A stretch of 37,767 nucleotides of DNA from Minisyncoccota bacterium (GCA_018061585.1 JAGOTU010000001.1:1-37767); one strand, 5' to 3'; positions 1 through 7,928 are shown, counted from the stretch's first letter. Notes: generated by a model from the letters alone, not told the origin. Numbers and translations are program-made.

Positions 1-52
1 CGATTTCCCCTTCACTATACCCCCCCCTATTTGTGCACCCAATTAACCCGAA

Positions 53-157
53 CATATTCTCGCATTTCCCTACGGCTGAAGCCGAGGGACTTCGCTTGAG
101 TTTATCCGTCCGCTTTAGCGGTACGGGAATGTGAGCCGGTCCGGCAAGGGAATGTTT
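53..157. repeat. Expanded copy of the dispersed palindrome, with hairpins in its loop
   Basis: The left part CATATTCTCGCATTTCC and the right parts GGGAATGTGAG and AATGTTT match the two arms of the palindrome found intact near 1039, 3041, 7960 and 22030. The usual TTGA loop is replaced by about 55 bases holding two small hairpins (CGGC-TGAA-GCCG and CCGC-TTTA-GCGG). A third mini-hairpin (CCGG-T-CCGG) interrupts the right arm. Bases 1-244 hold no convincing gene. The first 50 bases are pyrimidine-rich and show nothing I recognise. Confidence 0.5.
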
Positions 158-244
158 ATCTAACTCTTGCATTCCAAGCACTTCGTGGCATAGTGCCGGC
201 GGGACGATGGTCCCGCTCTTTCACTCAAACAACAGGAGCCCAAC

Positions 245-970
245 ATGGTTACGACCAGGGGTACTGCTACCAACGTTGAATTCGTGCTCGGCAATGAGCA
301 GATCGATCGCAAAGCCCTCTCCGCCAAGGAGCGGGTCGCGATCGTTCGCGCGATCATTAATGACCTCCCGATCAAATACATGCGCGCCTTCAAATCGCTG
401 AATCAGATTCTGGCTCATGCTGGAACCTATTCACCCGAAAGGTTCGTTCCTTTCGCAATACTCGACCTCCCGATCATTGGAGGTGGCGCGCGGAAGACCA
501 CTCGCGTGAGCGATGTGTATCTGTCGTGTTCGGCGATGGAGGGAGACTTTCCAAACGGTCAACTGAGTGCTGATCAGTGGTATCGCGCACCGCGCTTGCC
601 CTCTGATCTGCCGCACGTTCTCGGAGAGCTCGCACCGATCGCCGCAAAGCATTTGCTGCTTGGCCGCAACAAATGTCTGTACCAGCTCGATGTCACGTGG
701 ATCCCGAAAGTCACGTGGGAGGAGAAATCCATGAGCAGCACGCCGGAGGAATTCTGGTATGAGCTCGACGCCGTGATGAAACTGAAAATGCTCGACGACA
801 GTGATCTGGAGGGCCTGTTTCAGGAGAACGAGTTCGCCGACGCGACTATCTTCAACCTGAACCAGTCGCTTTCGGAAACGATCAACGACGCCGAGGGGCA
901 GGTGCGCCATCTGGCCAATTGTCGTGCCATGCTGCATGGCCGCATGGAGCGGCTCAGTATGGGGTACTGA
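245..970 (+). CDS. Hypothetical soluble protein, 241 aa
   Basis: No family recognised. The start ATG follows AGGAG at a good distance (AACAGGAGCCCAACATGG). The protein has no signal peptide or membrane segment. It is mixed alpha/beta with many acidic residues in the C-terminal third, where helical segments around residues 170-235 look amphipathic. It contains two cysteines in its central part and no obvious catalytic motif. A strong terminator follows 25 bases after the stop, so it is probably a single-gene transcript. Its coding reality rests on the SD, the terminator and its length. Confidence 0.75.
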   Translation: MVTTRGTATNVEFVLGNEQIDRKALSAKERVAIVRAIINDLPIKYMRAFKSLNQILAHAGTYSPERFVPFAILDLPIIGGGARKTTRVSDVYLSCSAMEGDFPNGQLSADQWYRAPRLPSDLPHVLGELAPIAAKHLLLGRNKCLYQLDVTWIPKVTWEEKSMSSTPEEFWYELDAVMKLKMLDDSDLEGLFQENEFADATIFNLNQSLSETINDAEGQVRHLANCRAMLHGRMERLSMGY

Positions 971-995
971 GAGCGATCTCGAATCGCACATAATC

Positions 996-1026
996 AAAGG
1001 CCGCCCGTTTGCTCGGGCGGCCTTTT
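996..1026 (+). terminator. Rho-independent terminator
   Basis: Stem AAAGGCCGCCCG / CGGGCGGCCTTT with a 6-base loop, followed by a T-rich run. It lies just after the 245-970 gene. Confidence 0.9.
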
Positions 1027-1038
1027 CCTTTTATACAT

Positions 1039-1066
1039 ATTCTCACATTCTTGAGAATGTGAGAAT
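1039..1066. repeat. Dispersed palindrome, copy A
   Basis: Perfect 12-bp arms ATTCTCACATTC and GAATGTGAGAAT around TTGA, preceded by CAT and followed by GTTT as in the other copies. It lies between two convergent terminators, so unlike the other copies it has no gene directly downstream. Confidence 0.85.
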
Positions 1067-1107
1067 GTTTTTCGCACTTTGCTATGCATATAGCTGCACC
1101 GCCAAAT

Positions 1108-1134
1108 ACAAAACCGGGCGCAGAGCGTCCGGTT
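1108..1134 (-). terminator. Terminator of the 1167-1532 gene
   Basis: On the minus strand, stem AACCGGACGC / GCGCCCGGTT (one mismatch) is followed by TTGTATTT. Confidence 0.75.
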
Positions 1135-1166
1135 TGGGGCGGAATCGATTCCGCAAAGATCGTGCC

Positions 1167-1532
1167 CTAATAGGTCGGGTTCCTCACGCGCCTCACACAA
1201 CGGCCGTTATGAGTGACATCGTTGAACGGCGCCACACACGCAAGCGTTTGCCTGGATGATGACGAGGCGCTGTAGGTCGCCTTGTAACGACCGTTCGTGC
1301 AGCGCACCTTGAGGGCTTCGAGATCATGTCCGCCGGCGCACGACGCAATCGGAATGATTCCGAGATAGCGAAGTGTAACTTCCTCCCGATCCTGATCCTC
1401 GGACCAGATCGAAAGGGTGTAGACGGTGTTCGCTGCCACTCGACTGTGCGGCGCGATGCTCAGCATCGCCATCAGGAGCGCGAGTGTTGCCATCACGAGC
1501 GAAGCATTCGAGAGCGTAAACAGTTTCCGCAT
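1167..1532 (-). CDS. Small exported or membrane-anchored protein with paired cysteines
   Basis: No family recognised. Residues 1-34 are a short basic start (MRKL) plus a hydrophobic stretch ending in VAANT, typical of a signal peptide or N-terminal anchor. The roughly 87-residue exported part has four cysteines (around positions 65, 77, 98 and 112), compatible with two disulfides. A GGA-containing SD (AAAGGACGATCAG) precedes the ATG. A promoter with 17-bp spacing lies upstream and a terminator downstream, so it is a single-gene unit. Confidence 0.75.
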   Translation of the reverse strand: MRKLFTLSNASLVMATLALLMAMLSIAPHSRVAANTVYTLSIWSEDQDREEVTLRYLGIIPIASCAGGHDLEALKVRCTNGRYKATYSASSSSRQTLACVAPFNDVTHNGRCVRRVRNPTY

Positions 1533-1577
1533 CTGATCGTCCTTTGTGAGTGATTCTGGCTGTTAGTGACTGGCTAT

Positions 1578-1606
1578 ATAATACCACATTATTGCAGTAT
1601 GGTCAA
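1578..1606 (-). promoter_or_regulatory. Sigma-70-type promoter of the 1167-1532 gene
   Basis: Minus strand: TTGACC (1601-1606), 17-bp spacer, TATTAT (1578-1583). Transcription would start near 1571, giving a leader of about 38 bases that contains the SD. It is one of the clearest promoters in the window. Confidence 0.7.
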
Positions 1607-1687
1607 TATATGCTACATGGCTTTATACAGCCACACCACAGCCATTTGCCCTGCGTTATATGCATCGCCTTGCGCGCGCTATGCGTC

Positions 1688-2431
1688 CTATATTTTATAT
1701 CCCTCGAATCGCTCGATCCGAATCATCGTCGGAGCAACGCCCATCTTGGCGAGTAAGTCGCGCATTGATGCGACAAACGAGTCTCCACCGACAACAAAGA
1801 ATGCACTCTCCGCATAGTTCGGCGCAGTCTGTCCGATCATATCTGCCGATATTCTCCCCTTCAGTTCACCAGATACCGATTCGCCCGTCATCGTTGGAAT
1901 GAATCGATAATCAGTGTGCTCTGCGGCGTATGATTCGAATTCGGACAAGAACGGGATACTCGACCGGCTGCGATCGGAATGGATGTGTGTGATATCGAGC
2001 GAGCTGTTCTGATGCAAGAGTTCGCGGATAATGCTGCGGAACGGCGTGATCCCTATTCCGCCCGACAACCAGATCTGTGGCCCGGCAGAAGCCTCCCATA
2101 ATGATCCTGACGGATGGCGCACCATGATCGCATCGTTCGGCTTGAGCGCATAACAAGCGTCCTTAAATTTAGAATTGCGCACGCGCATCGCGAGTACGAG
2201 ACTCGCCTCGTATGGGGCGCTCGCTATCGTGAATTCTTTCAGCATCTCCGCATGGATTCCCGGGATCGATACCATCGTGTTCTGTCCTGAGGTAAACGCA
2301 AAATTTTCCGGACGCTCGATGGTAAGCGCCAGCGTGCTGACCGCTACCATCTCGCGGGAGATGACGCGTGTGCGATGAAAGACGTTCGCAGTCTCTCCGA
2401 ACACGAACGCTAATTCCGGAGGTAGTCCCAT
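1688..2431 (-). CDS. Ferredoxin-NADP reductase-type FAD/NAD(P) flavoprotein
   Basis: A ferredoxin-reductase-like oxidoreductase that should move electrons between NAD(P)H and a partner through FAD. Residues 1-100 form the FAD-binding barrel, with EFTIASAP (about 66-73) as a variant of the RxYS flavin motif. The NAD(P)-binding half starts with LSGGIGITPFRS (about 122-133) and ends in a VVGGDSF segment where most relatives have CGP. There is no 2Fe-2S domain. About 247 aa is a normal length for the stand-alone core. The start is ATG 2431 or GTG 2437, only 4-9 bases after the stop of the upstream acetyltransferase, so translational coupling is likely. The electron partner is unknown. Confidence 0.85.
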   Translation of the reverse strand: MGLPPELAFVFGETANVFHRTRVISREMVAVSTLALTIERPENFAFTSGQNTMVSIPGIHAEMLKEFTIASAPYEASLVLAMRVRNSKFKDACYALKPNDAIMVRHPSGSLWEASAGPQIWLSGGIGITPFRSIIRELLHQNSSLDITHIHSDRSRSSIPFLSEFESYAAEHTDYRFIPTMTGESVSGELKGRISADMIGQTAPNYAESAFFVVGGDSFVASMRDLLAKMGVAPTMIRIERFEGYKI

Positions 2432-2440
2432 GCGCACATA

Positions 2441-3004
2441 TTATCGTATATCACCGGCCCGCTTACCGCGGGGAATGTGGTACATCACCATCTCGCGATC
2501 CTCTCCCCGTCCGTTCTTCTTGTTGAACTCACGATCTACCGTGCCGCCGAGCGATTCCGCTATCTTGCGACTTGATACATTGATCGCAACGACCGGGTAC
2601 TCCAGGTAATCGTAATTGAGATTCTCATCTGCCCAATTTTTGATAGCTGTTACAGCCTCTCTACCATACGCATTCCCGTGCGCAGATTTCTTTATCCATA
2701 TACCGAGTTCCGGCGTGCGGGTGTCGAGCGCATGAATCCCGCCGTTGCCTAAAAACTCGCCGTCTTTCAGGATCGCCATAGCAAGATCCGTCCCGGCGGC
2801 ACGCTCGGCCGTCGTCTTTGCAATGTATTCGTCGGTGTCGGCAATACTTTCGGGCGCCGACGGGAACATGTGCGTGGTGATCTCGGAGGTGAACTCGCGG
2901 AATATGTCTTCGCGATACGCAGGGGTAATAGGCACAAGCGTAAGCCGCTCGCTCGTGATGCGAACAGCCTCCAGATCAAGCTTTCCGTGTTCTTCATCAG
3001 TCAT
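2441..3004 (-). CDS. GNAT-family N-acetyltransferase (RimJ/RimL type)
   Basis: Acetyl-CoA-dependent N-acetyltransferase. The N-terminus ITSERLTLVPI (about 16-26), the acetyl-CoA loop GNAYGREAV (about 109-117) and NVSSRKIAESLGG (about 142-154) fit the Acetyltransf_3 / RimJ-RimL group. These acetylate protein N-termini or small molecules; the substrate here cannot be told. The 187 aa length is usual. It is the first gene of a two-gene unit with the flavoprotein downstream. Palindrome copy B lies 37-64 bases upstream of the ATG, where a promoter or operator would sit. Confidence 0.88.
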   Translation of the reverse strand: MTDEEHGKLDLEAVRITSERLTLVPITPAYREDIFREFTSEITTHMFPSAPESIADTDEYIAKTTAERAAGTDLAMAILKDGEFLGNGGIHALDTRTPELGIWIKKSAHGNAYGREAVTAIKNWADENLNYDYLEYPVVAINVSSRKIAESLGGTVDREFNKKNGRGEDREMVMYHIPRGKRAGDIR

Positions 3005-3040
3005 GGAGCTATCCTAGCACTCCCCCTTTTACAAGCCCAT

Positions 3041-3068
3041 ATTCTCACATTCTTGAGAATGTGAGAAT
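3041..3068. repeat. Dispersed palindrome, copy B
   Basis: Same 12-bp arms and TTGA loop as copy A. It lies between the terminator of the 3125-3697 gene and the start of the GNAT gene, in the same orientation as the other copies. Confidence 0.85.
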
Positions 3069-3075
3069 GTTTCTA

Positions 3076-3111
3076 TAAAAAACTGCCACCTCGCGTCGTG
3101 TCGAGGTGGCA
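3076..3111 (-). terminator. Terminator of the 3125-3697 gene
   Basis: Stem TGCCACCTCG / CGAGGTGGCA, followed on the minus strand by TTTTTT. It directly abuts palindrome copy B. Confidence 0.9.
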
Positions 3112-3124
3112 TTGTGGTCGGGTA

Positions 3125-3697
3125 TTATCCGTTCTCCAGCGCACTGATCAAGACCTTCCAGATCCTGATCTCGCATTCCTGACCCATGCGGTCCTGCTCC
3201 ATATATCGTTTGTGTTCCACGCGCTTGTCTGCAGGCAGATCATCAAGAGAGATCGTGGGAATTTCTTCCGCCTCGAGCAGACTCACATGTTCCCGCAGTA
3301 TCTCGATCACCGAACTAAAATCGGTATCAAGTGAGCGTCTATCTATCTTTGCGATCGCGTCGAAGATCTTGTCGATCCCCCGCCTGTGTTCCTGCGCGTT
3401 GAGTATCGCCTGAATGCGGATCTTCTCCGACGATATGGTCGCACGCTCGGCGTGACGACCTAGTTCCACGAACGTATCGCGCGGCTGCTCACCTGCGGCC
3501 TCCGCCATATGACGATCGATGTCTGCTGCTTCCTGTGCCATCCGCATTATCTCGTCCTCATCGGGCGGACCATTCAGTTCTGCATGAAGGCGCTGAATAC
3601 GGCGATTCAAGATGGCGCTCTGTGCGTTGAGTAGCGTCGTGATCGTGATGAGGGCTGCGTACTTGGTATCCGCGATGCGGGGTAGCGACCATTTCAT
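3125..3697 (-). CDS. Hypothetical helical protein, 190 aa
   Basis: No family recognised. It is almost entirely helix-forming, with heptad-like runs at about residues 20-65 and 85-150 and high Arg/Glu/Ala content, so it may be coiled-coil. There is no signal peptide or membrane segment. A purine-rich SD (GAGAAGGAATC) precedes ATG 3697, and a terminator follows the stop closely. Single-gene unit. Confidence 0.75.
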   Translation of the reverse strand: MKWSLPRIADTKYAALITITTLLNAQSAILNRRIQRLHAELNGPPDEDEIMRMAQEAADIDRHMAEAAGEQPRDTFVELGRHAERATISSEKIRIQAILNAQEHRRGIDKIFDAIAKIDRRSLDTDFSSVIEILREHVSLLEAEEIPTISLDDLPADKRVEHKRYMEQDRMGQECEIRIWKVLISALENG

Positions 3698-3771
3698 CGT
3701 CTGATTCCTTCTCCAACTCTATCTTGTCGCACTATATCCACGACAATATCGCAGTCAACCAGTCAATATTC

Positions 3772-3802
3772 AAAAAGCCGCGGTGCTTGGCACCGCGGCT
3801 TT
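3772..3802 (-). terminator. Terminator (symmetric) of the 3829-4191 gene
   Basis: Stem AAAGCCGCGGTGC / GCACCGCGGCTTT with a TTG loop. T-runs on both sides could make it act in both directions. Confidence 0.85.
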
Positions 3803-3828
3803 GTATTGGAAGGAGCGTGTTCGTATCG

Positions 3829-4191
3829 CTATGCTGCTTGTTCGGCCGTCGCGCGGCGAGGCGCATAGAGGTCGATGCGGACCTGCGTCATGCGCCGGAT
3901 CCACTCGCGGATGTGCTCGCGAAACGGCAGGTACAGGTACCGCAGCTCGCGGACTTCCATCACGAACATGATGTCGTCGGCAAGCAGCGCACGAAGTCGC
4001 ATTTCATTGTGCTCGCCAAGGAGGATGATCGGCGTCGTCGCTTGCACCAACACGCCGCCCTCGTGGTAGCCCGTGCACCACACGTCCGTGGACAGGCCGC
4101 CCTCGAGCGCATCCTGTTCTGCCTGGGTCCAATCGCCCCCGGTGCGATACAGGATCGTCACCATTTGCTCATCGTCTTTTCCGGTAGACAT
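3829..4191 (-). CDS. Hypothetical protein, 120 aa
   Basis: No family recognised. It is a compact mixed alpha/beta protein with no membrane segment. The N-terminal half has strand-like segments (MVTILYRT, GGVLVQATTPIILLG). The C-terminal part is rich in Arg and aromatics (RELRYLYLPFREHIREWIRRM). SD GGAGAAGG lies 5-10 bases before the ATG, and a strong terminator follows. Confidence 0.72.
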   Translation of the reverse strand: MSTGKDDEQMVTILYRTGGDWTQAEQDALEGGLSTDVWCTGYHEGGVLVQATTPIILLGEHNEMRLRALLADDIMFVMEVRELRYLYLPFREHIREWIRRMTQVRIDLYAPRRATAEQAA

Positions 4192-4273
4192 TGCCTTCTC
4201 CCGCTGTCAGTCGATCAATTGTGATACCATCGGTACTATGCCATGTTTCGGCTACAGGTCAAATGAGTCTGGA

Positions 4274-5050
4274 CTACGTCGTAGTCGCCCACCACTTCAG
4301 TTCGCCCGTCTTGTGATGTTCCAGCACACCCCGCGCGACAGTTCCAATCGCATCAGTGCGTTCCGCACATTCCTGTAATACAGGGAGCGCCTCGTCAGTC
4401 TTTTTGCCCATCAATTGTCGGGCCGCCATAAACCTCACAGCAGCATCCTCATTCGAGAGCTTGGGAACAAGCAGACGAAGCTTAGGGTCGCGCTGCTGAA
4501 TTTCGAGGAAGTCGATCGAAATGCGTTCGAAGCGAGCATCAGCCTCCCGCTTATCCTTTGCCATAAAATGCGCGATCACATTCTTGTCGTACCCAGCCAT
4601 GAGCGCGTCGTCGGTCTGGGCGCGATGCCTGGATTCCCGCACGATTGCCGCAGACAAAATGCCGAACATCGCAACTGACGCGAGTGCGCCGACCGCACAG
4701 AGCCCGAGCAATATATACACATTCATCATCGTGTCGGATTCCAGCGTTGTCTGTGTGAATCGCGCGTATTCGAGGCCGTCATTGTATAGATTTGCGGCGG
4801 TCAGCATGCCAAAAAAGGTAGGAAATATGTACGACGGCAGCCATCCGAAATATTTCCACAGGTACCGACCAAAAATGATGATCACAAGCACATCGAGCAC
4901 CATGCTCAAGTAGCTAAGCGGCGACCCAATCGCATACAGCGCATATTGCTCTTCGATAGCTGCGATAACATACGAGATTCCGAACGCTACATAAAAAGAT
5001 TCGCGTTCATAGCGAAGTGTAAGGAACAGACGGTCCAGCTGTTTCCACAT
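4274..5050 (-). CDS. Membrane protein with C-terminal soluble helical domain
   Basis: No named family. Residues 15-140 hold about four hydrophobic segments. Residues 145-258 are soluble, and DEDAAVRFMAARQLMGKKTDEALPVL-type sequence resembles one or two HEAT-like helix pairs, suggesting a membrane-tethered protein-binding domain. The start lies two bases after the stop of the small WQGW membrane protein, so the two are cotranscribed and may act together. Confidence 0.72.
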   Translation of the reverse strand: MWKQLDRLFLTLRYERESFYVAFGISYVIAAIEEQYALYAIGSPLSYLSMVLDVLVIIIFGRYLWKYFGWLPSYIFPTFFGMLTAANLYNDGLEYARFTQTTLESDTMMNVYILLGLCAVGALASVAMFGILSAAIVRESRHRAQTDDALMAGYDKNVIAHFMAKDKREADARFERISIDFLEIQQRDPKLRLLVPKLSNEDAAVRFMAARQLMGKKTDEALPVLQECAERTDAIGTVARGVLEHHKTGELKWWATTT

Positions 5051-5052
5051 GG

Positions 5053-5319
5053 CTATTTCTCATTGCCCCAGCTCCAGCGCGGCTCCTCGCCGTATGCATA
5101 GCAGAACCGAATGAATCCCATCGTCAGGAACGTGATCGGCAGAACGAAAGTGAACGCGATCTCCCGCGGCGGTGAATTCTCGTCGATCGTGAGTGCGAAT
5201 GCGATGACGGCAACGATATATGCCGCCAGAACCAGCCATCCCTGCCATGTAGCCGGCTCCCATCCCCAGCCGAACCGCCGCCGCTTGAACCAGATCTCTT
5301 TGCCGTTTTGATCCGCCAT
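5053..5319 (-). CDS. Small two-TM membrane protein with a GWGWEPATWQGW motif
   Basis: 88 aa. A charged N-terminus with FKRRRFGWGWEPATWQGW (about 11-28) is followed by two hydrophobic segments (about 28-47 and 55-75) and a short charged tail. I recall this Arg/aromatic-plus-WQGW signature from uncharacterised small membrane proteins of CPR and other bacteria; the function is unknown. ATG 5319 is chosen because the sequence upstream in frame looks non-coding; no clear SD is seen. It is the first gene of a pair with the 4274-5050 membrane protein. Confidence 0.7.
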   Translation of the reverse strand: MADQNGKEIWFKRRRFGWGWEPATWQGWLVLAAYIVAVIAFALTIDENSPPREIAFTFVLPITFLTMGFIRFCYAYGEEPRWSWGNEK

Positions 5320-5362
5320 ATGCACCCACGATACCACCCCTCCTGCGCGCACGCATGAATAA

Positions 5363-5394
5363 TTGACAGTAGGCAGATAGTATTGCACTATACC
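5363..5394 (+). promoter_or_regulatory. Possible promoter of the 5423-5764 gene
   Basis: A consensus TTGACA (5363-5368) is followed 20 bases later by TATACC (5389-5394). The spacing is longer than ideal, so this is tentative. The transcript would start about 20 bases before the ATG and include the SD. Confidence 0.4.
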
Positions 5395-5422
5395 AACTGC
5401 ACAAGCCACAAGGGAGCACTCA

Positions 5423-5764
5423 ATGTTTGGCCAACGAGCCTGTATACCCATGATCCGTGAGCATGCCGAGATATTCAGGAATATCCTGCGCGACCTCAGC
5501 CTGCACCGGACATTGCGGCCCGGCGGCATCTACATCCCCAAGGATCTGGATACCGAGTCCGACATCGATGAGCTGCTGCGGAAGTACGTCCTCGGTGACC
5601 CAGACGGCGAGTTCATGATCGACGGCTTTGGCATCGATGGCCACGAAGCTGTGATCACATTCGGCAACGTGTCGTTCATGTCCGGCGGCGGCGCATCGCT
5701 CCGATATTCAGTCGTCGGCGTCAGCGTGGACTTTCTGCGCGAGAACATGGTCTTTATGAGCTGA
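5423..5764 (+). CDS. Hypothetical protein, 113 aa
   Basis: No family recognised. It is a small soluble protein. The N-terminal half is helical (about 1-30), and the C-terminal half is strand-rich with a glycine cluster (FMSGGGASLRYSVVGV). SD AAGGGAG precedes the ATG and a strong terminator follows the stop. It is transcribed divergently from the two membrane-protein genes on its left. Confidence 0.72.
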   Translation: MFGQRACIPMIREHAEIFRNILRDLSLHRTLRPGGIYIPKDLDTESDIDELLRKYVLGDPDGEFMIDGFGIDGHEAVITFGNVSFMSGGGASLRYSVVGVSVDFLRENMVFMS

Positions 5765-5784
5765 TTCCGGCTCATCCCAACCTC

Positions 5785-5812
5785 AAGCTCGGCATTCGTG
5801 CCGAGCTTTTCG
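5785..5812 (+). terminator. Terminator of the 5423-5764 gene
   Basis: Stem AAGCTCGGCA / TGCCGAGCTT with a TTCG tetraloop, then TTCGTTT. Confidence 0.88.
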
Positions 5813-5831
5813 TTTGCAGATAGTTACTACA

Positions 5832-5861
5832 AACAAAAGGACCGGGCATTGTTGCCCGGTC
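5832..5861 (-). terminator. Terminator of the 5897-6379 gene
   Basis: Stem GACCGGGCA / TGCCCGGTC, followed on the minus strand by CTTTTGTTTG. Confidence 0.85.
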
Positions 5862-5896
5862 AGGAATGTACTGTTCAATTTCTCGCTTCGGACATA

Positions 5897-6379
5897 TCAG
5901 CCGACGACGACGCCCGTGGCTGTCGCACCACCTTGTGAGCGCTTGATGGCTCCGTAGTCGAATATGAACGGCTTCGCCTCGCCGTGCTCCACATCGTGGA
6001 ACTGGATCTCTCCGAACACTTCGGTGAGAGCGGCGCGAATCGCGCTACCGATCTTCGAGAACTTGGTCGTGTCGCCCTCGGCAATGACATTGCCCGGGGT
6101 GATCCAGAGACGGGTCACGCCTTCCGTACCGCTGAGCTTTTGCACGAACCGCGCGACCTCCTCGCTTTCGAGGCGCGCACGACGAATGTCGGATTCGCGA
6201 AGACCGTTGGTCTTCGCGCCCATCCCCATCGTCGTATATGCGTTGCTCTGCATCGGTATCAGCACGAGCGGCGCGACGCACAGGAACGACAGGCAAACCT
6301 TTGCCGCGCCGCCCTCGCCTCTGCCCATACTGCTCTCGATGGTTCCGGTTACGATCGTCGGTATCTGGCGTCCGGTCAT
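5897..6379 (-). CDS. Exported or anchored hypothetical protein, 160 aa
   Basis: No family recognised. A hydrophobic stretch (about residues 26-44, CLSFLCVAPLVLIPM) followed by QSNAY suggests a signal peptide or anchor. The rest is a soluble domain with strands and helices. ATG 6379 is preferred because GGGAGA lies 5-10 bases upstream; a later ATG just before the hydrophobic stretch is possible. The leader contains a 34-bp sequence shared exactly with the leader of the cupin gene. Confidence 0.65.
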   Translation of the reverse strand: MTGRQIPTIVTGTIESSMGRGEGGAAKVCLSFLCVAPLVLIPMQSNAYTTMGMGAKTNGLRESDIRRARLESEEVARFVQKLSGTEGVTRLWITPGNVIAEGDTTKFSKIGSAIRAALTEVFGEIQFHDVEHGEAKPFIFDYGAIKRSQGGATATGVVVG

Positions 6380-6433
6380 TCGATTCTCCCGAGTTCGGAG
6401 CGCGGGAACTGCTCCCGCCCTCATTACCGACTC

Positions 6434-6467
6434 CACCCTACCCCGCCTCATCAAAATCCGCCATATT
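6434..6467 (-). repeat. 34-bp leader repeat, copy 1, with micro-ORF
   Basis: Identical to 7929-7962. On the minus strand it contains an eight-codon ORF, MADFDEAG then TAG. The palindrome beside it is badly degenerate here (6462-6500) but intact in the other copy. Confidence 0.8.
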
Positions 6468-6504
6468 ATCGACATTCGGAAATCTGTGCTCGTATTCTGC
6501 AAAC

Positions 6505-6533
6505 AAAAAGCGCCTCGTCATAGAGGCGCTTTT
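6505..6533 (-). terminator. Terminator of the 6560-7204 gene
   Basis: Stem AAAAGCGCCTC / GAGGCGCTTTT, symmetric and possibly bidirectional. Confidence 0.88.
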
Positions 6534-6559
6534 CAAGTTTTGAAGAACAGTCCAGTACA

Positions 6560-7204
6560 TCAGGCCGCCACGAACTTGCGTTGATACCGACGAGCGCAGA
6601 GTACGAACATCATTGCCTGCATTACGGCGAAGTAGATGGGCACCAAGGCGCCGGTCACTGTCCATGCCGGGATCGCAGCGACCCCGAACAATCCGCCAAG
6701 GAGGAACATCCCCCATGCAAACATCGACTCGGTCCGAGGATTCTTGATTAGCGGCACCACGATGGCGTACGTACCTACCGAAAACGAGAATATCGTCAGG
6801 TAGATGGCGTAATCCGGGTTTCTGTTGATCGCCCAGACCGCGATCGCAGCAACGACGGAAGCGAGGCAGAGTGTGTCGCGCCTGCACCAATCACTGAATG
6901 CATCTCGCAGACTCCCTGATTCACCACGAAGTTTCGCGATGAGCAGACTCTTGCGAACACACAGACCGATGAGGATCAAAGCACCGACGATGTACGGAAC
7001 CATCTGCCACGATATCTCACCCTTAGTGACCATTACCGCGAAGATCACGATGTCGGTCAGTACCCAGCACACGAAGCCCGAAACCGTCGGACGCGTATCG
7101 TGTACTCCGCCGACCTTCCATGTCTCGATGAAATACGGTATGAACGCGAGCGCGGAAATGACGACAGACAAGATAACGTAGACAAGCTTCTGATCTTCGC
7201 CCAT
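6560..7204 (-). CDS. Multi-pass membrane protein, PQ-loop-like
   Basis: 214 aa with about seven hydrophobic segments. The first section (FIPYFIETWKVGGVHDTRPTVSGFVCW) resembles the start of PQ-loop/SWEET-like membrane proteins common in CPR genomes, in which a helix pair with a short polar turn repeats in the second half (about 140-160). Such proteins often transport small solutes, but the substrate is unknown and the assignment rests on topology more than motif. No partner gene; a terminator follows. Confidence 0.65.
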   Translation of the reverse strand: MGEDQKLVYVILSVVISALAFIPYFIETWKVGGVHDTRPTVSGFVCWVLTDIVIFAVMVTKGEISWQMVPYIVGALILIGLCVRKSLLIAKLRGESGSLRDAFSDWCRRDTLCLASVVAAIAVWAINRNPDYAIYLTIFSFSVGTYAIVVPLIKNPRTESMFAWGMFLLGGLFGVAAIPAWTVTGALVPIYFAVMQAMMFVLCARRYQRKFVAA

Positions 7205-7313
7205 AGGCGACTCCTCTCATTGAACCGATGTCTATTACCTGACAGTATTATACCTCAAGACCACGCATTTGTACATATGTCAAGAGGGGCTCAACAGAGC
7301 CTTTCTGTCGATC

Positions 7314-7350
7314 CACAAAAGAAATACGGCGCGATCAAATGACCGCGCCG
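7314..7350 (-). terminator. Terminator of the cupin gene
   Basis: Stem GGCGCGATCA / TGACCGCGCC (one wobble). On the minus strand it is followed by TATTTCTTTT. Confidence 0.75.
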
Positions 7351-7366
7351 CGACTAGTCGGAATCG

Positions 7367-7903
7367 TTATTTCCAGCGCCGCATGAGCGGTCCGTGGGTG
7401 CCATAGAGCGGATCTGCGAGCGGCAGCTTCACGAGCGGCAGATACTTGAGTGCCGTGTTGTAATCGCTCTTCGTTTGCCGTTTCAGATCCCACTTCTGAC
7501 CGTAGGGATACAATCCGGCGACCGTGAAGCGATGATCGCCATTGATCCGCCTGTGCGCGACGCCGGCAGGAATCGCGACCGCGTCTCCCGCGCTCAATCG
7601 GATCTCCTTGCCACCACTGCCGCCGAAACGGATCTCTGCGGAGCCCGAGAGCACGATCAGCATTTCATGCGCAGTACTGTGGTAATGCGTGTAGCGGTAC
7701 ACCGCATTGCTCTCGACCCAGTCAGCACGCCAACGGTTCGTGCTCGCGATAGACGCAAGCGCTTGCTTTGCTGTGTGCTCGGTCTCGTTGATGAACAGAA
7801 CCGCATTGCGGTAGACAACCACCGGAAGTGCCGAGTTCGGTACAACACCGTTGTCGCCGAACAAATATCCCGCAACAGTGACCTCGTTGGATATCTTGAT
7901 CAT
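7367..7903 (-). CDS. YjlB-type cupin domain protein
   Basis: A single-domain cupin close in pattern to the YjlB family, whose biochemical role is not settled. The metal-site motif lies in HYHSTAHEMLIVLSGSAE (about residues 72-89) and the second cupin motif in AGDAVAIPAGVAHRRI (about 105-120), giving His/His/Glu/His ligands for a divalent metal. The N-terminal YLFGDNGVVPNSALPVVVY and the WDLKR segment after the core also fit this family. ATG 7903 is preferred to GTG 7909 because GGGAG is eight bases upstream. The leader carries palindrome copy C and the shared 34-bp repeat. Confidence 0.88.
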   Translation of the reverse strand: MIKISNEVTVAGYLFGDNGVVPNSALPVVVYRNAVLFINETEHTAKQALASIASTNRWRADWVESNAVYRYTHYHSTAHEMLIVLSGSAEIRFGGSGGKEIRLSAGDAVAIPAGVAHRRINGDHRFTVAGLYPYGQKWDLKRQTKSDYNTALKYLPLVKLPLADPLYGTHGPLMRRWK

Positions 7904-7928
7904 GACCACTCTCCCTTAAATCTGCTGA

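Noticed and set aside
924..1259. Open reading frame crossing the terminator and palindrome copy A
   Set aside because: It overlaps the end of the 245-970 gene and two terminators, and its composition is not protein-like.
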